Program-made: the position numbers and the translations under genes | In this document: piece by piece, positions 6,633 to 13,232 of the stretch | Position numbering within the stretch: position 1 is the stretch's first letter | Layout: the number at the start of each line of letters is the position of its first letter | The notes under the pieces: generated by a model | The model's input: only the letters and a program-made list of their open reading frames with translations | The model's database searches: none | What the model was told of the DNA's origin: nothing | From: CAG-390 sp045644325 | GTDB lineage: Bacteria > Bacillota > Clostridia > Oscillospirales > CAG-272 | Direction: 5' to 3' | Assembly: GCA_045644325.1 (NCBI GenBank) | Contig: JAZRGT010000040.1 | Location: 1-13,386 of the forward strand | DNA: 13,386 nucleotides

Positions 6633-8471
6633 TTAGTTACCTCTATGAATATATTCACCGATCGCCCCAATAAACCGCGCGCCGTACGCTCTCGCCTTCT
6701 GTTCGCCGACGCCCGAAACGCAGAGAAATTCCTGCATATCAAGCGGCTTTTTCGCCGCCATATCGGCGAGTGTGGCGTTGGTGAAAACGATATAGGCAGG
6801 CACTTTTTGCTCGTTCGCGATCTCCATTCGAAGACGACGCAGATGCTCGTAGAGCCCCTCGTCGGAATTGATCTGTTCACGAACGTTTTTAGTCTTCTCG
6901 GCTTTCGCGGCGCGGCTCTCTTCCTTGCACTTCATCGTCACCTTCACGCCGCCGAATAGAATGTCGTTCGACATTTCAGTAATAAAAAGTGATCCGTATT
7001 CGGTATTTTTTCCGATATAACCGAGCGTGCAAAGGTGATTGACGATATCGTTCGTCAAATGCTTGTCCTCGCCCTTCATAATTCCGTAGGTGCTGAGACG
7101 GTCAAGACCGAGCTCAGCGATTCGTTTGTCACGGCTTCCGTGCAAAGTTCGGACTATCAGAGCCATGCCCACCGAAAATCCGAGCAGATCCTTCGCCCTC
7201 TTTATGCAGGAAAGAATCTTCTGCGCCTCGGTCGTGACATCCCGTTCGACGAAAACCGTTCGGCAATTCAGACAGTTTCCGCATTCCTCACCATGCGCTT
7301 CGCCGAAATAATCGAGGATATTCCCGCGAAGACAGCCCGTATGCTTGCAGTACGCGATCATTCGCTCAAGCCGCTCATAATCAAGTGCCTTTTGGAGCTC
7401 AATAAATTCCTCATCGGCATCCTCGGGGATCTCGGAATTTTCAAGAAGCATCTTCGCCGTTTGAATGTCGCTCGGCGAATAAAGCAGAATGCAATCCGCC
7501 GCCGCACCGTCGCGCCCCGCACGTCCCGCCTCCTGATAATAAGCCTCAAGGCTCATCGGCATATTGAAATGGATAACGTAGGACACGTTCGACTTGTCGA
7601 TTCCCATTCCGAAAGCATTGGTGGCAACCATAATACTCTTTCGGTCGTAGACGAAGTCATCCTGATTCCGAACGCGCTCCTCATCGTCGAGTCCCGCGTG
7701 GTAGCGAGTCGCGGAAAAGCCGTTCTCATTCAAAAAATCGCAGATAGATTCGACTTTTCTCCTCGTTTGGCAGTAAACGATACCGCTTTTATCGTGGCGG
7801 TAACGGATAAGTTCAAGGAGCATATCCTTCTTGTGCCGCGGTGAATGCACCTCGAAATTCAGATTCGGTCGGTCAAAGCCCGTAACTATACGAAAAGGCT
7901 CCTGCAAATCGAGTTTACCTATAATATCATCGCGCACAAGCTCTGTCGCCGTTGCGGTAAACGCCGCGACAACGGGTCGGCGCGGTAAGGAAGAAATAAA
8001 TTTTGAAATCTTCAGATAGCTCGGTCTGAAATCGTTGCCCCATTGCGAAACGCAATGCGCCTCATCGACCGCGATCATTGCGATGTCAAGTCCCATCGCG
8101 ACCTCGCGGAAGCCGTCTGCCTCAAGCCGCTCGGGCGCGATATATACGATCTTGTACATCCCCACGCGCAGATTATCGTAAACCTTCAAAAGCTGATTAT
8201 ACGTCAGCGAGCTATTTATATAAGCGGCGGGCACATTCGCACTCTTGAGCGCCATGACCTGATCCTTCATCAAGGAGATCAGCGGCGACACGACGAAAGT
8301 GATACCTCTGAATATCAAGGCGGGAATCTGATAACAAAGACTCTTTCCGCCGCCCGTCGGCATAATACCGAGAACGTCACGCCCGCAGATGATCGCGTCG
8401 ATCAGACTCTCCTGCCCCGCACGGAATTCCGAATATCCGAAATATTGTTTGAGTACGTCGTATTTGTTCAT
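6633..8471 (-). CDS. recQ: ATP-dependent DNA helicase RecQ
   Basis: A full-length 612-residue RecQ, a 3'-5' DNA helicase of recombination repair and stalled-fork processing. Domains in order: the RecA-like core with Q-motif F11-G12-Y13, Walker A MPTGGGKS (37-44, K43), DEAH (136-139) and the aromatic-rich loop SQWGNDFRPSY, TATAT, then helicase motif V-VI (NAFGMGIDK, QEAGRAGRDG); the zinc-binding part of RQC with C380, C397, C400 and C403, the same numbering as E. coli RecQ; a winged helix (about 410-510); and a C-terminal HRDC domain (about 537-610, ending in a GVGEQKARAYG hairpin-like motif). A ribosome site AGGCGGTG precedes the ATG. It is first in a unit with pth2 and an amidohydrolase and has its own promoter at 8495-8523. 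I saw no LexA-like box. Confidence 0.97.
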   Translation of the reverse strand: MNKYDVLKQYFGYSEFRAGQESLIDAIICGRDVLGIMPTGGGKSLCYQIPALIFRGITFVVSPLISLMKDQVMALKSANVPAAYINSSLTYNQLLKVYDNLRVGMYKIVYIAPERLEADGFREVAMGLDIAMIAVDEAHCVSQWGNDFRPSYLKISKFISSLPRRPVVAAFTATATELVRDDIIGKLDLQEPFRIVTGFDRPNLNFEVHSPRHKKDMLLELIRYRHDKSGIVYCQTRRKVESICDFLNENGFSATRYHAGLDDEERVRNQDDFVYDRKSIMVATNAFGMGIDKSNVSYVIHFNMPMSLEAYYQEAGRAGRDGAAADCILLYSPSDIQTAKMLLENSEIPEDADEEFIELQKALDYERLERMIAYCKHTGCLRGNILDYFGEAHGEECGNCLNCRTVFVERDVTTEAQKILSCIKRAKDLLGFSVGMALIVRTLHGSRDKRIAELGLDRLSTYGIMKGEDKHLTNDIVNHLCTLGYIGKNTEYGSLFITEMSNDILFGGVKVTMKCKEESRAAKAEKTKNVREQINSDEGLYEHLRRLRMEIANEQKVPAYIVFTNATLADMAAKKPLDMQEFLCVSGVGEQKARAYGARFIGAIGEYIHRGN

Positions 8472-8494
8472 ACCTTCACCGCCTTTCGGCTTTT

Positions 8495-8523
8495 ATTATA
8501 GCATAAATTCCGCGGAGTTGCAA
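8495..8523 (-). promoter_or_regulatory. Sigma-A promoter of the recQ operon
   Basis: On the minus strand, TTGCAA (8518-8523) and TATAAT (8495-8500) are 17 bases apart, and TGC precedes the -10, an extended -10. The start would be about 8488, leaving a short leader of roughly 17 bases before the recQ ATG at 8471. Confidence 0.85.
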
Positions 8524-8532
8524 GGGGAATAT

Positions 8533-8565
8533 AAAAAATCTCCCTACGCAAAGCGCGAAGGGAGA
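8533..8565 (-). terminator. Intrinsic terminator of the membrane protein-MerR operon
   Basis: Six bases past the MerR stop codon the minus strand reads TCTCCCT-T-CGC, a five-base loop, then GCG-T-AGGGAGA, an 11-position stem with a single T-T mismatch, followed at once by six T residues (8533-8538). This is a textbook rho-independent terminator and the clearest one in the window. Confidence 0.92.
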
Positions 8566-8570
8566 AGGTT

Positions 8571-9674
8571 CTATTGTTTTCTTTTAAAAACGTACCATTG
8601 CGGCTCTGCGCCGCCGTAAAAATAATCGCCCGACTTGTGTTGAACAAACAGATATGTCGTCCCCGAGATTTCTCTGATAATATACTCTTCCGCGGTCGCT
8701 TCCTTATCGTTAAGCACGAAGCCTTTTGTATATCGCAGAAGGTGTTTTATATTCCTTTTTCCGTTACGAACACTTTTTTCGCATAAACCTCGCGGCGAAA
8801 AGAGCAGTTTTTTGGTATAGCATTCCTCGTCCGTAGTAAATCGTTTGTTTGCCTCAAAACACTCCACAGTCGGAACATAATCGCAAACCTCCCATTCACC
8901 AACAACCGCCTCGTCCGCATCAAATTCCAAATCGGTATCATCCTTATATTTCCGTATATCAAATTCGGTATAAGATTTATTGTCAACCTGCCTATAGAGC
9001 AACGGCACGCCGGATTCACCCTTTTCTACACATCTATCATACAAATAATCAAGAATCATATAGTTCTCTTCCTTATATATAATGATCCTATAATTATTCG
9101 GTATTGCAAAATTATACCTCGGCGCGATTCTGTAAAGCACTCCTTTAGTCCAGAAATAACGCCACGCGGGTGCGCCACCGGGGAGAAAATACAGCTCGCA
9201 GTCTGTTTCTTCCTCGACCGTGTCTCTCAAAGACCCGAAAATATCCGATGCATCAGCGACCCGTCCGCACAGTTCCCACTTGCCTATGACATTTTCATCA
9301 TTTTCAAACGGCATACTAAAAATATCTTTTATTTTTGGATAAAAGCGGTCGGATGCGCTGACGATTGTATCTATCGCAGCAATATTATTATTTAACTTGT
9401 TCACCTTTGCGGAAAGCTCATTCTTTTTTGCAAACAGCTTCTGCTGTGCATCCTCGGCAGACATAGAGAAGATCTCTTTTATCTCGTCAAGCGAGAAGCC
9501 CATTTCTTTATAAAACGTGATCTTTTTGAATCTTTCAACGGCATCAAGCGAATAATAGCGATATCCGCTTTCTGCATCGACATGATCGGCGCATAGCACG
9601 CCCTCGCTGTCATAATATCGAAGAGTATGTGTGGTCGTTCCGCAAATTTTTGCGAGTTCGCTGATCTTTATCAA
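8571..9674 (-). CDS. MerR-family transcriptional regulator with duplicated C-terminal effector module
   Basis: A 367-residue regulator. Residues 1-70 form the MerR winged helix-turn-helix (KISELAKICGTTTHTLRYYD, then SGYRYYSLDAVERFKKITFYKEMGFSLDEI), followed by a dimerising coiled coil (about 75-110). The C-terminal part holds two related units, starting NVIGKWELCGRV (128-139) and AVVGEWEVCDYV (256-267), each with FLPGG/FSPRG-like turns and TKG; the second ends in KSGDYFYGGAEPQWYVFKR, a motif seen in beta-rich lipocalin-like effector domains of Gram-positive proteins (from memory). I place the start at a TTG, eight bases after GGGGGAG, because it gives the normal MerR beginning and overlaps the upstream stop as TTGA; an ATG at 9698 would add eight unlikely residues. 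It probably controls its own operon through the long-spacer promoter at 10306-10336. Ligand unknown. Confidence 0.9.
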   Translation of the reverse strand: MIKISELAKICGTTTHTLRYYDSEGVLCADHVDAESGYRYYSLDAVERFKKITFYKEMGFSLDEIKEIFSMSAEDAQQKLFAKKNELSAKVNKLNNNIAAIDTIVSASDRFYPKIKDIFSMPFENDENVIGKWELCGRVADASDIFGSLRDTVEEETDCELYFLPGGAPAWRYFWTKGVLYRIAPRYNFAIPNNYRIIIYKEENYMILDYLYDRCVEKGESGVPLLYRQVDNKSYTEFDIRKYKDDTDLEFDADEAVVGEWEVCDYVPTVECFEANKRFTTDEECYTKKLLFSPRGLCEKSVRNGKRNIKHLLRYTKGFVLNDKEATAEEYIIREISGTTYLFVQHKSGDYFYGGAEPQWYVFKRKQ

Positions 9675-10276
9675 TTTTTCTTCTCCCCCACTGCACATAC
9701 CTTTTCAATCAGTTTCGAGGACTCGAGATCATCAAGCGAAACGGGAACTCCTGCCCCGCCAAAAGATTCACAGCAAAGTCGGCAAGATTTCTTGTTTGAC
9801 ACTTTCGGCACAGCAGTTTCGACCATCGAAACTCTCTCGCCCTTGTCAATCTCATATACTTTTTCGGTCACGGTTCCGTTTATCAGATCAAGGCAAAATG
9901 ACTTTGCCGCGATCTTATCTTCAAGAAAATCAAAGGAAGTAACAAAATAACGCTCCGAGCGAAGCTTTTGATCCTTGCCTCTGATAACCTTCGCTTCAAG
10001 ATCGAAACCCGAAACAGAATTTTTTGCTGCCCGATCAATACCGTTTTCTTCAAGCAGACGATCAAGTTCCTTATCAACTTCTTCGTCCTTTGAGCGCGAT
10101 GAACGAGAAAACACCAGTACTACAACCGCAACGCCGAGTACAGGGAAACCGATCGGTCCACCGCCCCGTACAACCGTTGCGACAACCCCACTGATCACTG
10201 CTGCAATAATGCAAATAATATCAAGCACCGAAAAACTTTTTTGAGAAAAATATTTTGCCACTGACTTATTCTTCAT
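9671..10276 (-). CDS. Two-helix membrane protein of unknown function, partner of the MerR regulator
   Basis: I do not recognise this 201-residue protein. Two hydrophobic segments (about 17-37 and 42-57), joined by a short Gly-rich turn (RGGGPIGFP), form a hairpin in the membrane. A charged helix follows (RSKDEEVDKELDRLLEENG, 61-79), then a soluble domain of some 120 residues with beta-rich stretches and, near the C-terminus, a cysteine cluster C165, C168, C169 (SCRLCCE) plus C194. With basic residues at both ends of the hairpin, the soluble domain is probably cytoplasmic. ATG follows CAGGAG at 7 bases. It is the first gene after a MerR-type promoter and its stop overlaps the MerR start codon, so the two are surely co-expressed. 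It may be the regulator's target or a membrane sensor; neither is shown. Confidence 0.85.
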   Translation of the reverse strand: MKNKSVAKYFSQKSFSVLDIICIIAAVISGVVATVVRGGGPIGFPVLGVAVVVLVFSRSSRSKDEEVDKELDRLLEENGIDRAAKNSVSGFDLEAKVIRGKDQKLRSERYFVTSFDFLEDKIAAKSFCLDLINGTVTEKVYEIDKGERVSMVETAVPKVSNKKSCRLCCESFGGAGVPVSLDDLESSKLIEKVCAVGEKKN

Positions 10277-10305
10277 TTTTATACTCCTGATTATTTGTTA
10301 CATAT

Positions 10306-10336
10306 ATTATAACATTAGAGTCCACTCGAATGTCAA
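10306..10336 (-). promoter_or_regulatory. MerR-type promoter: 19-bp spacer with central dyad operator
   Basis: On the minus strand a perfect TTGACA (10331-10336) and a perfect TATAAT (10306-10311, preceded by TGT) are 19 bases apart, two more than optimal. The spacer is filled by a dyad at 10312-10333: plus-strand ACATTAGAGT, then CC, then ACTCGAATGT, with nine of ten positions complementary. MerR-family activators bind such dyads between -35 and -10 and untwist the long spacer. The operon it drives encodes a MerR regulator, so autoregulation is the natural reading. Confidence 0.85.
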
Positions 10337-10359
10337 GAGGTTTTGGAAATATTTTTGTT

Positions 10360-10407
10360 AAAGGGACAAGATTATTCCGAGTCAGATCGGATAATTCTTG
10401 TCCCTTT
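10360..10407 (-). terminator. Long terminator hairpin after the deacetylase/beta-helix operon, possibly bidirectional
   Basis: AAAGGGACAAGA and TCTTGTCCCTTT are perfectly paired and extend inward through an imperfect part to CCGA/TCGG, giving a 21-position stem (10360-10380 with 10387-10407) and a six-base loop. On the minus strand it ends in TTTAAC; on the plus strand in TTTATTTATATTTTG, the better U-tract. It starts about 40 bases past the beta-helix gene stop and lies just before the next promoter, so it insulates the two units. Confidence 0.8.
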
Positions 10408-10448
10408 ATTTATATTTTGCAAATACTACTATTTCCGTACAAAACCGC

Positions 10449-11480
10449 TTATTTTTTCGGCGTAATAACGATTCCCGTCAGATACTCCTTATAGCTCTTA
10501 TCGGTAATATACTCCTCGTGATTTATCATCGGGTTTTCGATAATGCCCGAGCCGTTCTCCTCGGTGGCGGTGAGGAGGGTATTTACGGTATCGCCATGGA
10601 AGTTTACGCGGGGAGTTCTGATGACGGAATTGAATTTTCCGTTGACCTTAAATGCGGTCTGCACGCCGCCGCGGTTGGTATACCACATAATGTAGGAGTT
10701 GGTGTAAATATTGCGCGAGCTCGACTGCATCGAAAACGCTGTGCAGAACTGGTCGCTGTAACAAATATCGTAATAATTATCGTTCCATCTGTCCATAAAT
10801 GCTACGCTGGTAAGGTAGTTCTCTTCCTCCGCGTTCTCGCCCCCGTAAGTGTAGAGCGGATGGAGATTACGGAAAACATTTCCACCGCTGTCCGCCTGAA
10901 TACCCGTGTGAACGCCCGCTATACGCATATTCGTCAGCGTGTTGTCGTGTCCTTCAAGCAGAACACCGATAGAGGTCTTTGAATGATTGCCGACGATATT
11001 TACGTTGAAGACGTCGGCATCGGACGAGCGGTTGTTCGCGCCCCACTTGATATGGATACCGATCTCGGTATTCTTTATGGAAACGTGATGAATCGAGGTC
11101 TCTCTGCCCGAATCGATAGAAATACCGTTCGCCTTACCGTTTCCGTCAATGATGCCGCCCTCGAAATAATAGTTCGAGCCGGGAATATAGATGGTGTTAA
11201 AGGGTTCTGCCGCACCGATACGAACAATTGCTTCTTTCTCCGTCCAGGAATCCATCGCCTTGAGCTTTGCAAAGGTCGCAAGCTTGAGGGAAACCGCGTG
11301 CGCGGGATTCGCGGGAGTGCAGATCGGCTTGGAAAGCAGATATTCACCGTCGGGGAAGAATATCGTTCTTTGAGGATTCGACAGAATGAGCTCCTGCAGA
11401 GCATCGGAAACGTCCTCGCCCGTGTTCGGTTTAACGTAGTCGGTGACCACAACGTACATATCTCTCATCATTTCTTCCAT
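10449..11480 (-). CDS. Right-handed beta-helix, pectate-lyase-like protein
   Basis: A 343-residue protein built as a right-handed parallel beta-helix of the pectate lyase 3 / glycosyl hydrolase 28-like type. The N-terminus has the family's opening (DVSDALQELI, then TIFFPDGEYLLSKPI, 23-53), followed by coils of repeated turns such as YYFEGGIIDGNGKANGISI, SIHHVSIKNTEIGIHI, DADVFNVNIVGNHSKTSIGV and NTLTNMRIAGVHTGIQA. I cannot assign a catalytic residue, so lyase, hydrolase or epimerase activity is open. There is no signal peptide, which suggests cytoplasmic action on imported sugar fragments. I chose the ATG at 11480, with AAAGGA 11 bases upstream; a TTG at 11516 would overlap the previous gene and has no ribosome site. 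It follows the deacetylase-fold gene by 20 bases in one operon. Confidence 0.82.
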   Translation of the reverse strand: MEEMMRDMYVVVTDYVKPNTGEDVSDALQELILSNPQRTIFFPDGEYLLSKPICTPANPAHAVSLKLATFAKLKAMDSWTEKEAIVRIGAAEPFNTIYIPGSNYYFEGGIIDGNGKANGISIDSGRETSIHHVSIKNTEIGIHIKWGANNRSSDADVFNVNIVGNHSKTSIGVLLEGHDNTLTNMRIAGVHTGIQADSGGNVFRNLHPLYTYGGENAEEENYLTSVAFMDRWNDNYYDICYSDQFCTAFSMQSSSRNIYTNSYIMWYTNRGGVQTAFKVNGKFNSVIRTPRVNFHGDTVNTLLTATEENGSGIIENPMINHEEYITDKSYKEYLTGIVITPKK

Positions 11481-11500
11481 TTTATTATATATCCTTTCAT

Positions 11501-12490
11501 TTACGCCTTGCGGCAATCGGGTATCGGATGATCCGCCGGGTTGTCGACCACAAAACGCATTATCTCCTCAAAGCTCATCCACTCTACCTTGTCGGAATAG
11601 TGCTTATTGATACGGCTCGCGATCTCGTCAAGAATACGAAGTCCGGTGCGCAGACCGTTCGACATCAGGCTTTGCCAATGCGACAGGAGGATGGGATAGC
11701 CGCCGCTCGAGAGCGTACGAACGAATTCGCCCTCTTTGCCGTCCGCCGTGATGATCTCATCGGCAACGCGGCTGACGTATTCATCGCTCGTGTCTGGGCA
11801 GTTGATCGTCTGCCAGGTGGAATCCTTCAGCGTACCGGGAATGGCAACGAGCGTTCTTCCCTCCTCCGAAAGTGCAATCCAAGGCCTCGCCTTCGGCACG
11901 TTACGAAGTTGGCGCAGGAAAAACCACGCTTCCGTCGATCCGCACGTATCATAAACAGCCTGCGAGATCGACGCCTCGTATTCGTCCTCAACCTCAATTC
12001 CGAAATCCCACGGCGATGTGACACCGATGGGGGAAAATCCGGCATCCCTCAAAATCGCAAGTGCTTTAGAGATATACGGAGTCAGCGTCGTTCTGTCCTG
12101 AGTGGACGCCCAATCGCGCTCATTCATCACAAGTGCCTCGCCTGTGGCAAGGTCGACTGCCTTATGGTGAGTCAGCATCTCGGGACCGACGGTAAAATAC
12201 GGCAACACGCGCGCTTTGACGGTATCGAGCCACTCGTCAAGCTCCTCTCTGCCGACACCATCCAGACCGTTTACAATATCTCCTTTATTTCCCGGCATCG
12301 GAATAACGGTGAATTTTCCTTTGATTCCGTGCTTTTCAACGATGTCGCAAAATTGGTCAAGAAAATCATTAGGAAAAGTTGGAATAATCGGTCTGCCGTC
12401 CGAAGTCGTTCTGCGGCCGACATGCTCATAATACACGGAAATTATAGGCGCGGGATCGTCAACGATCAAGCTCACGGGAATTTTCATCAT
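11501..12490 (-). CDS. Polysaccharide deacetylase-fold (NodB-like/DUF2334-type) protein
   Basis: This 329-residue protein appears to be a (beta/alpha)-barrel of the polysaccharide deacetylase/glycoside hydrolase type. Visible: the first strand ending in two aspartates (SLIVDDPAP, D11-D12), a strand KGKFTVIPMPGNKGD (57-71), GPEMLTHHKAVDL with H108-H109 as likely metal ligands, GVTSPWDFG (156-164) and a late LLSHWQS with H271 (268-274). This order (DD, then HH, then a late H) matches the fold, though not the strict NodB HxxxH motif; it may be an acetyl-xylan, pectin or aminosugar deacetylase or a divergent relative. No signal peptide. Two ATGs stand in tandem; the ribosome site GGAGG lies 4 bases before the first and 7 before the second, so initiation at 12487 is equally possible. 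First gene of a unit with the beta-helix protein and its own promoter. Confidence 0.72.
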   Translation of the reverse strand: MMKIPVSLIVDDPAPIISVYYEHVGRRTTSDGRPIIPTFPNDFLDQFCDIVEKHGIKGKFTVIPMPGNKGDIVNGLDGVGREELDEWLDTVKARVLPYFTVGPEMLTHHKAVDLATGEALVMNERDWASTQDRTTLTPYISKALAILRDAGFSPIGVTSPWDFGIEVEDEYEASISQAVYDTCGSTEAWFFLRQLRNVPKARPWIALSEEGRTLVAIPGTLKDSTWQTINCPDTSDEYVSRVADEIITADGKEGEFVRTLSSGGYPILLSHWQSLMSNGLRTGLRILDEIASRINKHYSDKVEWMSFEEIMRFVVDNPADHPIPDCRKA

Positions 12491-12519
12491 TTTTCCTCCA
12501 TAGGTAAAGTATTATTAAT

Positions 12520-12548
12520 ATTCTATCATAAAATTGATGCGAAGTCAA
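12520..12548 (-). promoter_or_regulatory. Sigma-A promoter of the deacetylase/beta-helix operon
   Basis: On the minus strand TTGACT (12543-12548) and TAGAAT (12520-12525) are 17 bases apart, with TGA directly before the -10 (extended -10). The start would be near 12513, giving a leader of about 23 bases that carries the GGAGG ribosome site. No operator palindrome is evident. Confidence 0.87.
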
Positions 12549-12564
12549 GGATATATGCGACTTC

Positions 12565-12599
12565 TAAAGAAAAGCCACGGCTCGAGGTGAACCGTGGCT
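12565..12599 (-). terminator. Terminator of the XRE/small membrane protein operon
   Basis: AGCCACGG (12573-12580) and CCGTGGCT (12592-12599) form a perfect 8-bp GC-rich stem with an 11-base loop; on the minus strand it is followed by TTTCTTT. It lies about 40 bases past the stop at 12642 and just before the next promoter. On the plus strand a T-run (GGCTTTTT) also follows nearby, so it may work both ways. Confidence 0.82.
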
Positions 12600-12641
12600 A
12601 TTGGCTTTTTATGTTATCTGCTCGGCAAATTGGATTCCAGC

Positions 12642-12821
12642 TTACTTCTTCTTTACAGTCGATACCAAAAGAGCCCCCATTAGAGCAGATGATAAAACAA
12701 AACAAGCAGAAATGGCATAACTTTGTTGCGCGATTGCAATATATATTGCTCCAACGAGTGTTAATATAATTCCCATTACAAGTATAATATTTGCTATTTT
12801 CTTCAAGTTTTCATTTTTCAT
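12642..12821 (-). CDS. Small two-helix membrane protein (59 residues)
   Basis: A short gene clearly worth calling: ATG at 12821 with AGAGGTG six to eight bases upstream, 59 codons and a stop at 12642. The protein starts with a charged MKNENLKK, has two hydrophobic helices (about 9-31 and 36-54) separated by AQQSYA, and ends in KKK. By the positive-inside rule both ends face the cytoplasm. I do not recognise a family. It begins 10 bases after the stop of the membrane-anchored XRE protein and shares its promoter and terminator, so the pair probably functions together; the small protein could anchor, sense for or inhibit the regulator, which is inference. Codon use is AT-rich, like its partner and unlike genes to the left. 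Confidence 0.8.
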   Translation of the reverse strand: MKNENLKKIANIILVMGIILTLVGAIYIAIAQQSYAISACFVLSSALMGALLVSTVKKK

Positions 12822-12831
12822 GTGAACACCT

Positions 12832-13170
12832 CTACTTAATGTCTTTTAATAATTCTTCAACAGAAATATCAAATAGTTTGGCTAATGCAAATAAGTTTGA
12901 TGTACTAGGGTCAGACGTTCCATTTTCCCATTTTGAAACTGCTTGTCTACTTACTCCTAAACTTTCTGCAACAAATTCTTGTGTCATTTTACATTTTACG
13001 CGATGTTCCTTCAAGGTTTCTCCAAGTGATTTCTTAATACCTTCTTTTTCATTTCGTACATCAGTAGATTTCAAATACTTACGAAGAGCTTTGATTACTA
13101 AAACAATTAAATAAATCAATACTCCATAAAATGCAATTCCTATTATTGCTAAGAAAAATACGTTCTTCAT
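12832..13170 (-). CDS. Membrane-anchored XRE-family helix-turn-helix protein
   Basis: A 112-residue protein with an unusual order: one hydrophobic helix at the N-terminus (about 4-27, FFLAIIGIAFYGVLIY...), a basic charged linker (RKYLKSTDVRNEKEGIKK, 30-47), then a complete Cro/C1-type HTH domain at 50-109 (SLGETLKEHRVKCKMTQEFVAESLG, SRQAVSKWENG, DPSTSNLFALAKLFDISVEELLKD). In most membrane-linked XRE proteins the HTH is N-terminal. The start is firm: AAAGGAGG precedes the ATG at good spacing and no other start lies before the HTH. Topology would place the HTH in the cytoplasm, tethered to the membrane. It is followed by a 59-residue membrane protein in the same operon, and its promoter region carries AGTTG-type inverted repeats, suggesting autoregulation. 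Confidence 0.9.
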   Translation of the reverse strand: MKNVFFLAIIGIAFYGVLIYLIVLVIKALRKYLKSTDVRNEKEGIKKSLGETLKEHRVKCKMTQEFVAESLGVSRQAVSKWENGTSDPSTSNLFALAKLFDISVEELLKDIK

Positions 13171-13203
13171 TCCTATCCCCTCCTTTATTTATTTTGTATC
13201 TAT

Positions 13204-13232
13204 ATTATACAAATAAAGGTTGGTTGCTGCCA
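13204..13232 (-). promoter_or_regulatory. Promoter of the XRE/small membrane protein operon
   Basis: The minus strand has a consensus TATAAT at 13204-13209, about 35 bases before the XRE ATG. At 17 bases spacing the -35 is a poor TGGCAG (13227-13232). A perfect TTGACA exists at 13242-13247 but is 32 bases away, too far to pair with this -10. The weak -35 overlaps an inverted repeat, so the promoter may need or be blocked by a regulator. Confidence 0.7.

Noticed and set aside
9675..9698. ATG at 9698 as start of the MerR gene
   Set aside because: It adds eight residues (MCSGGEEK) not typical of MerR proteins and lies before the GGGGGAG ribosome site, which instead serves the TTG at 9674.
11481..11516. 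TTG at 11516 as start of the beta-helix gene
   Set aside because: No ribosome site precedes it and it overlaps the deacetylase gene; AAAGGA supports the ATG at 11480.
11528..12769. 413-codon plus-strand frame
   Set aside because: It is antisense to the deacetylase-fold gene, runs through its promoter and a terminator hairpin, and shows no domain or ribosome site.
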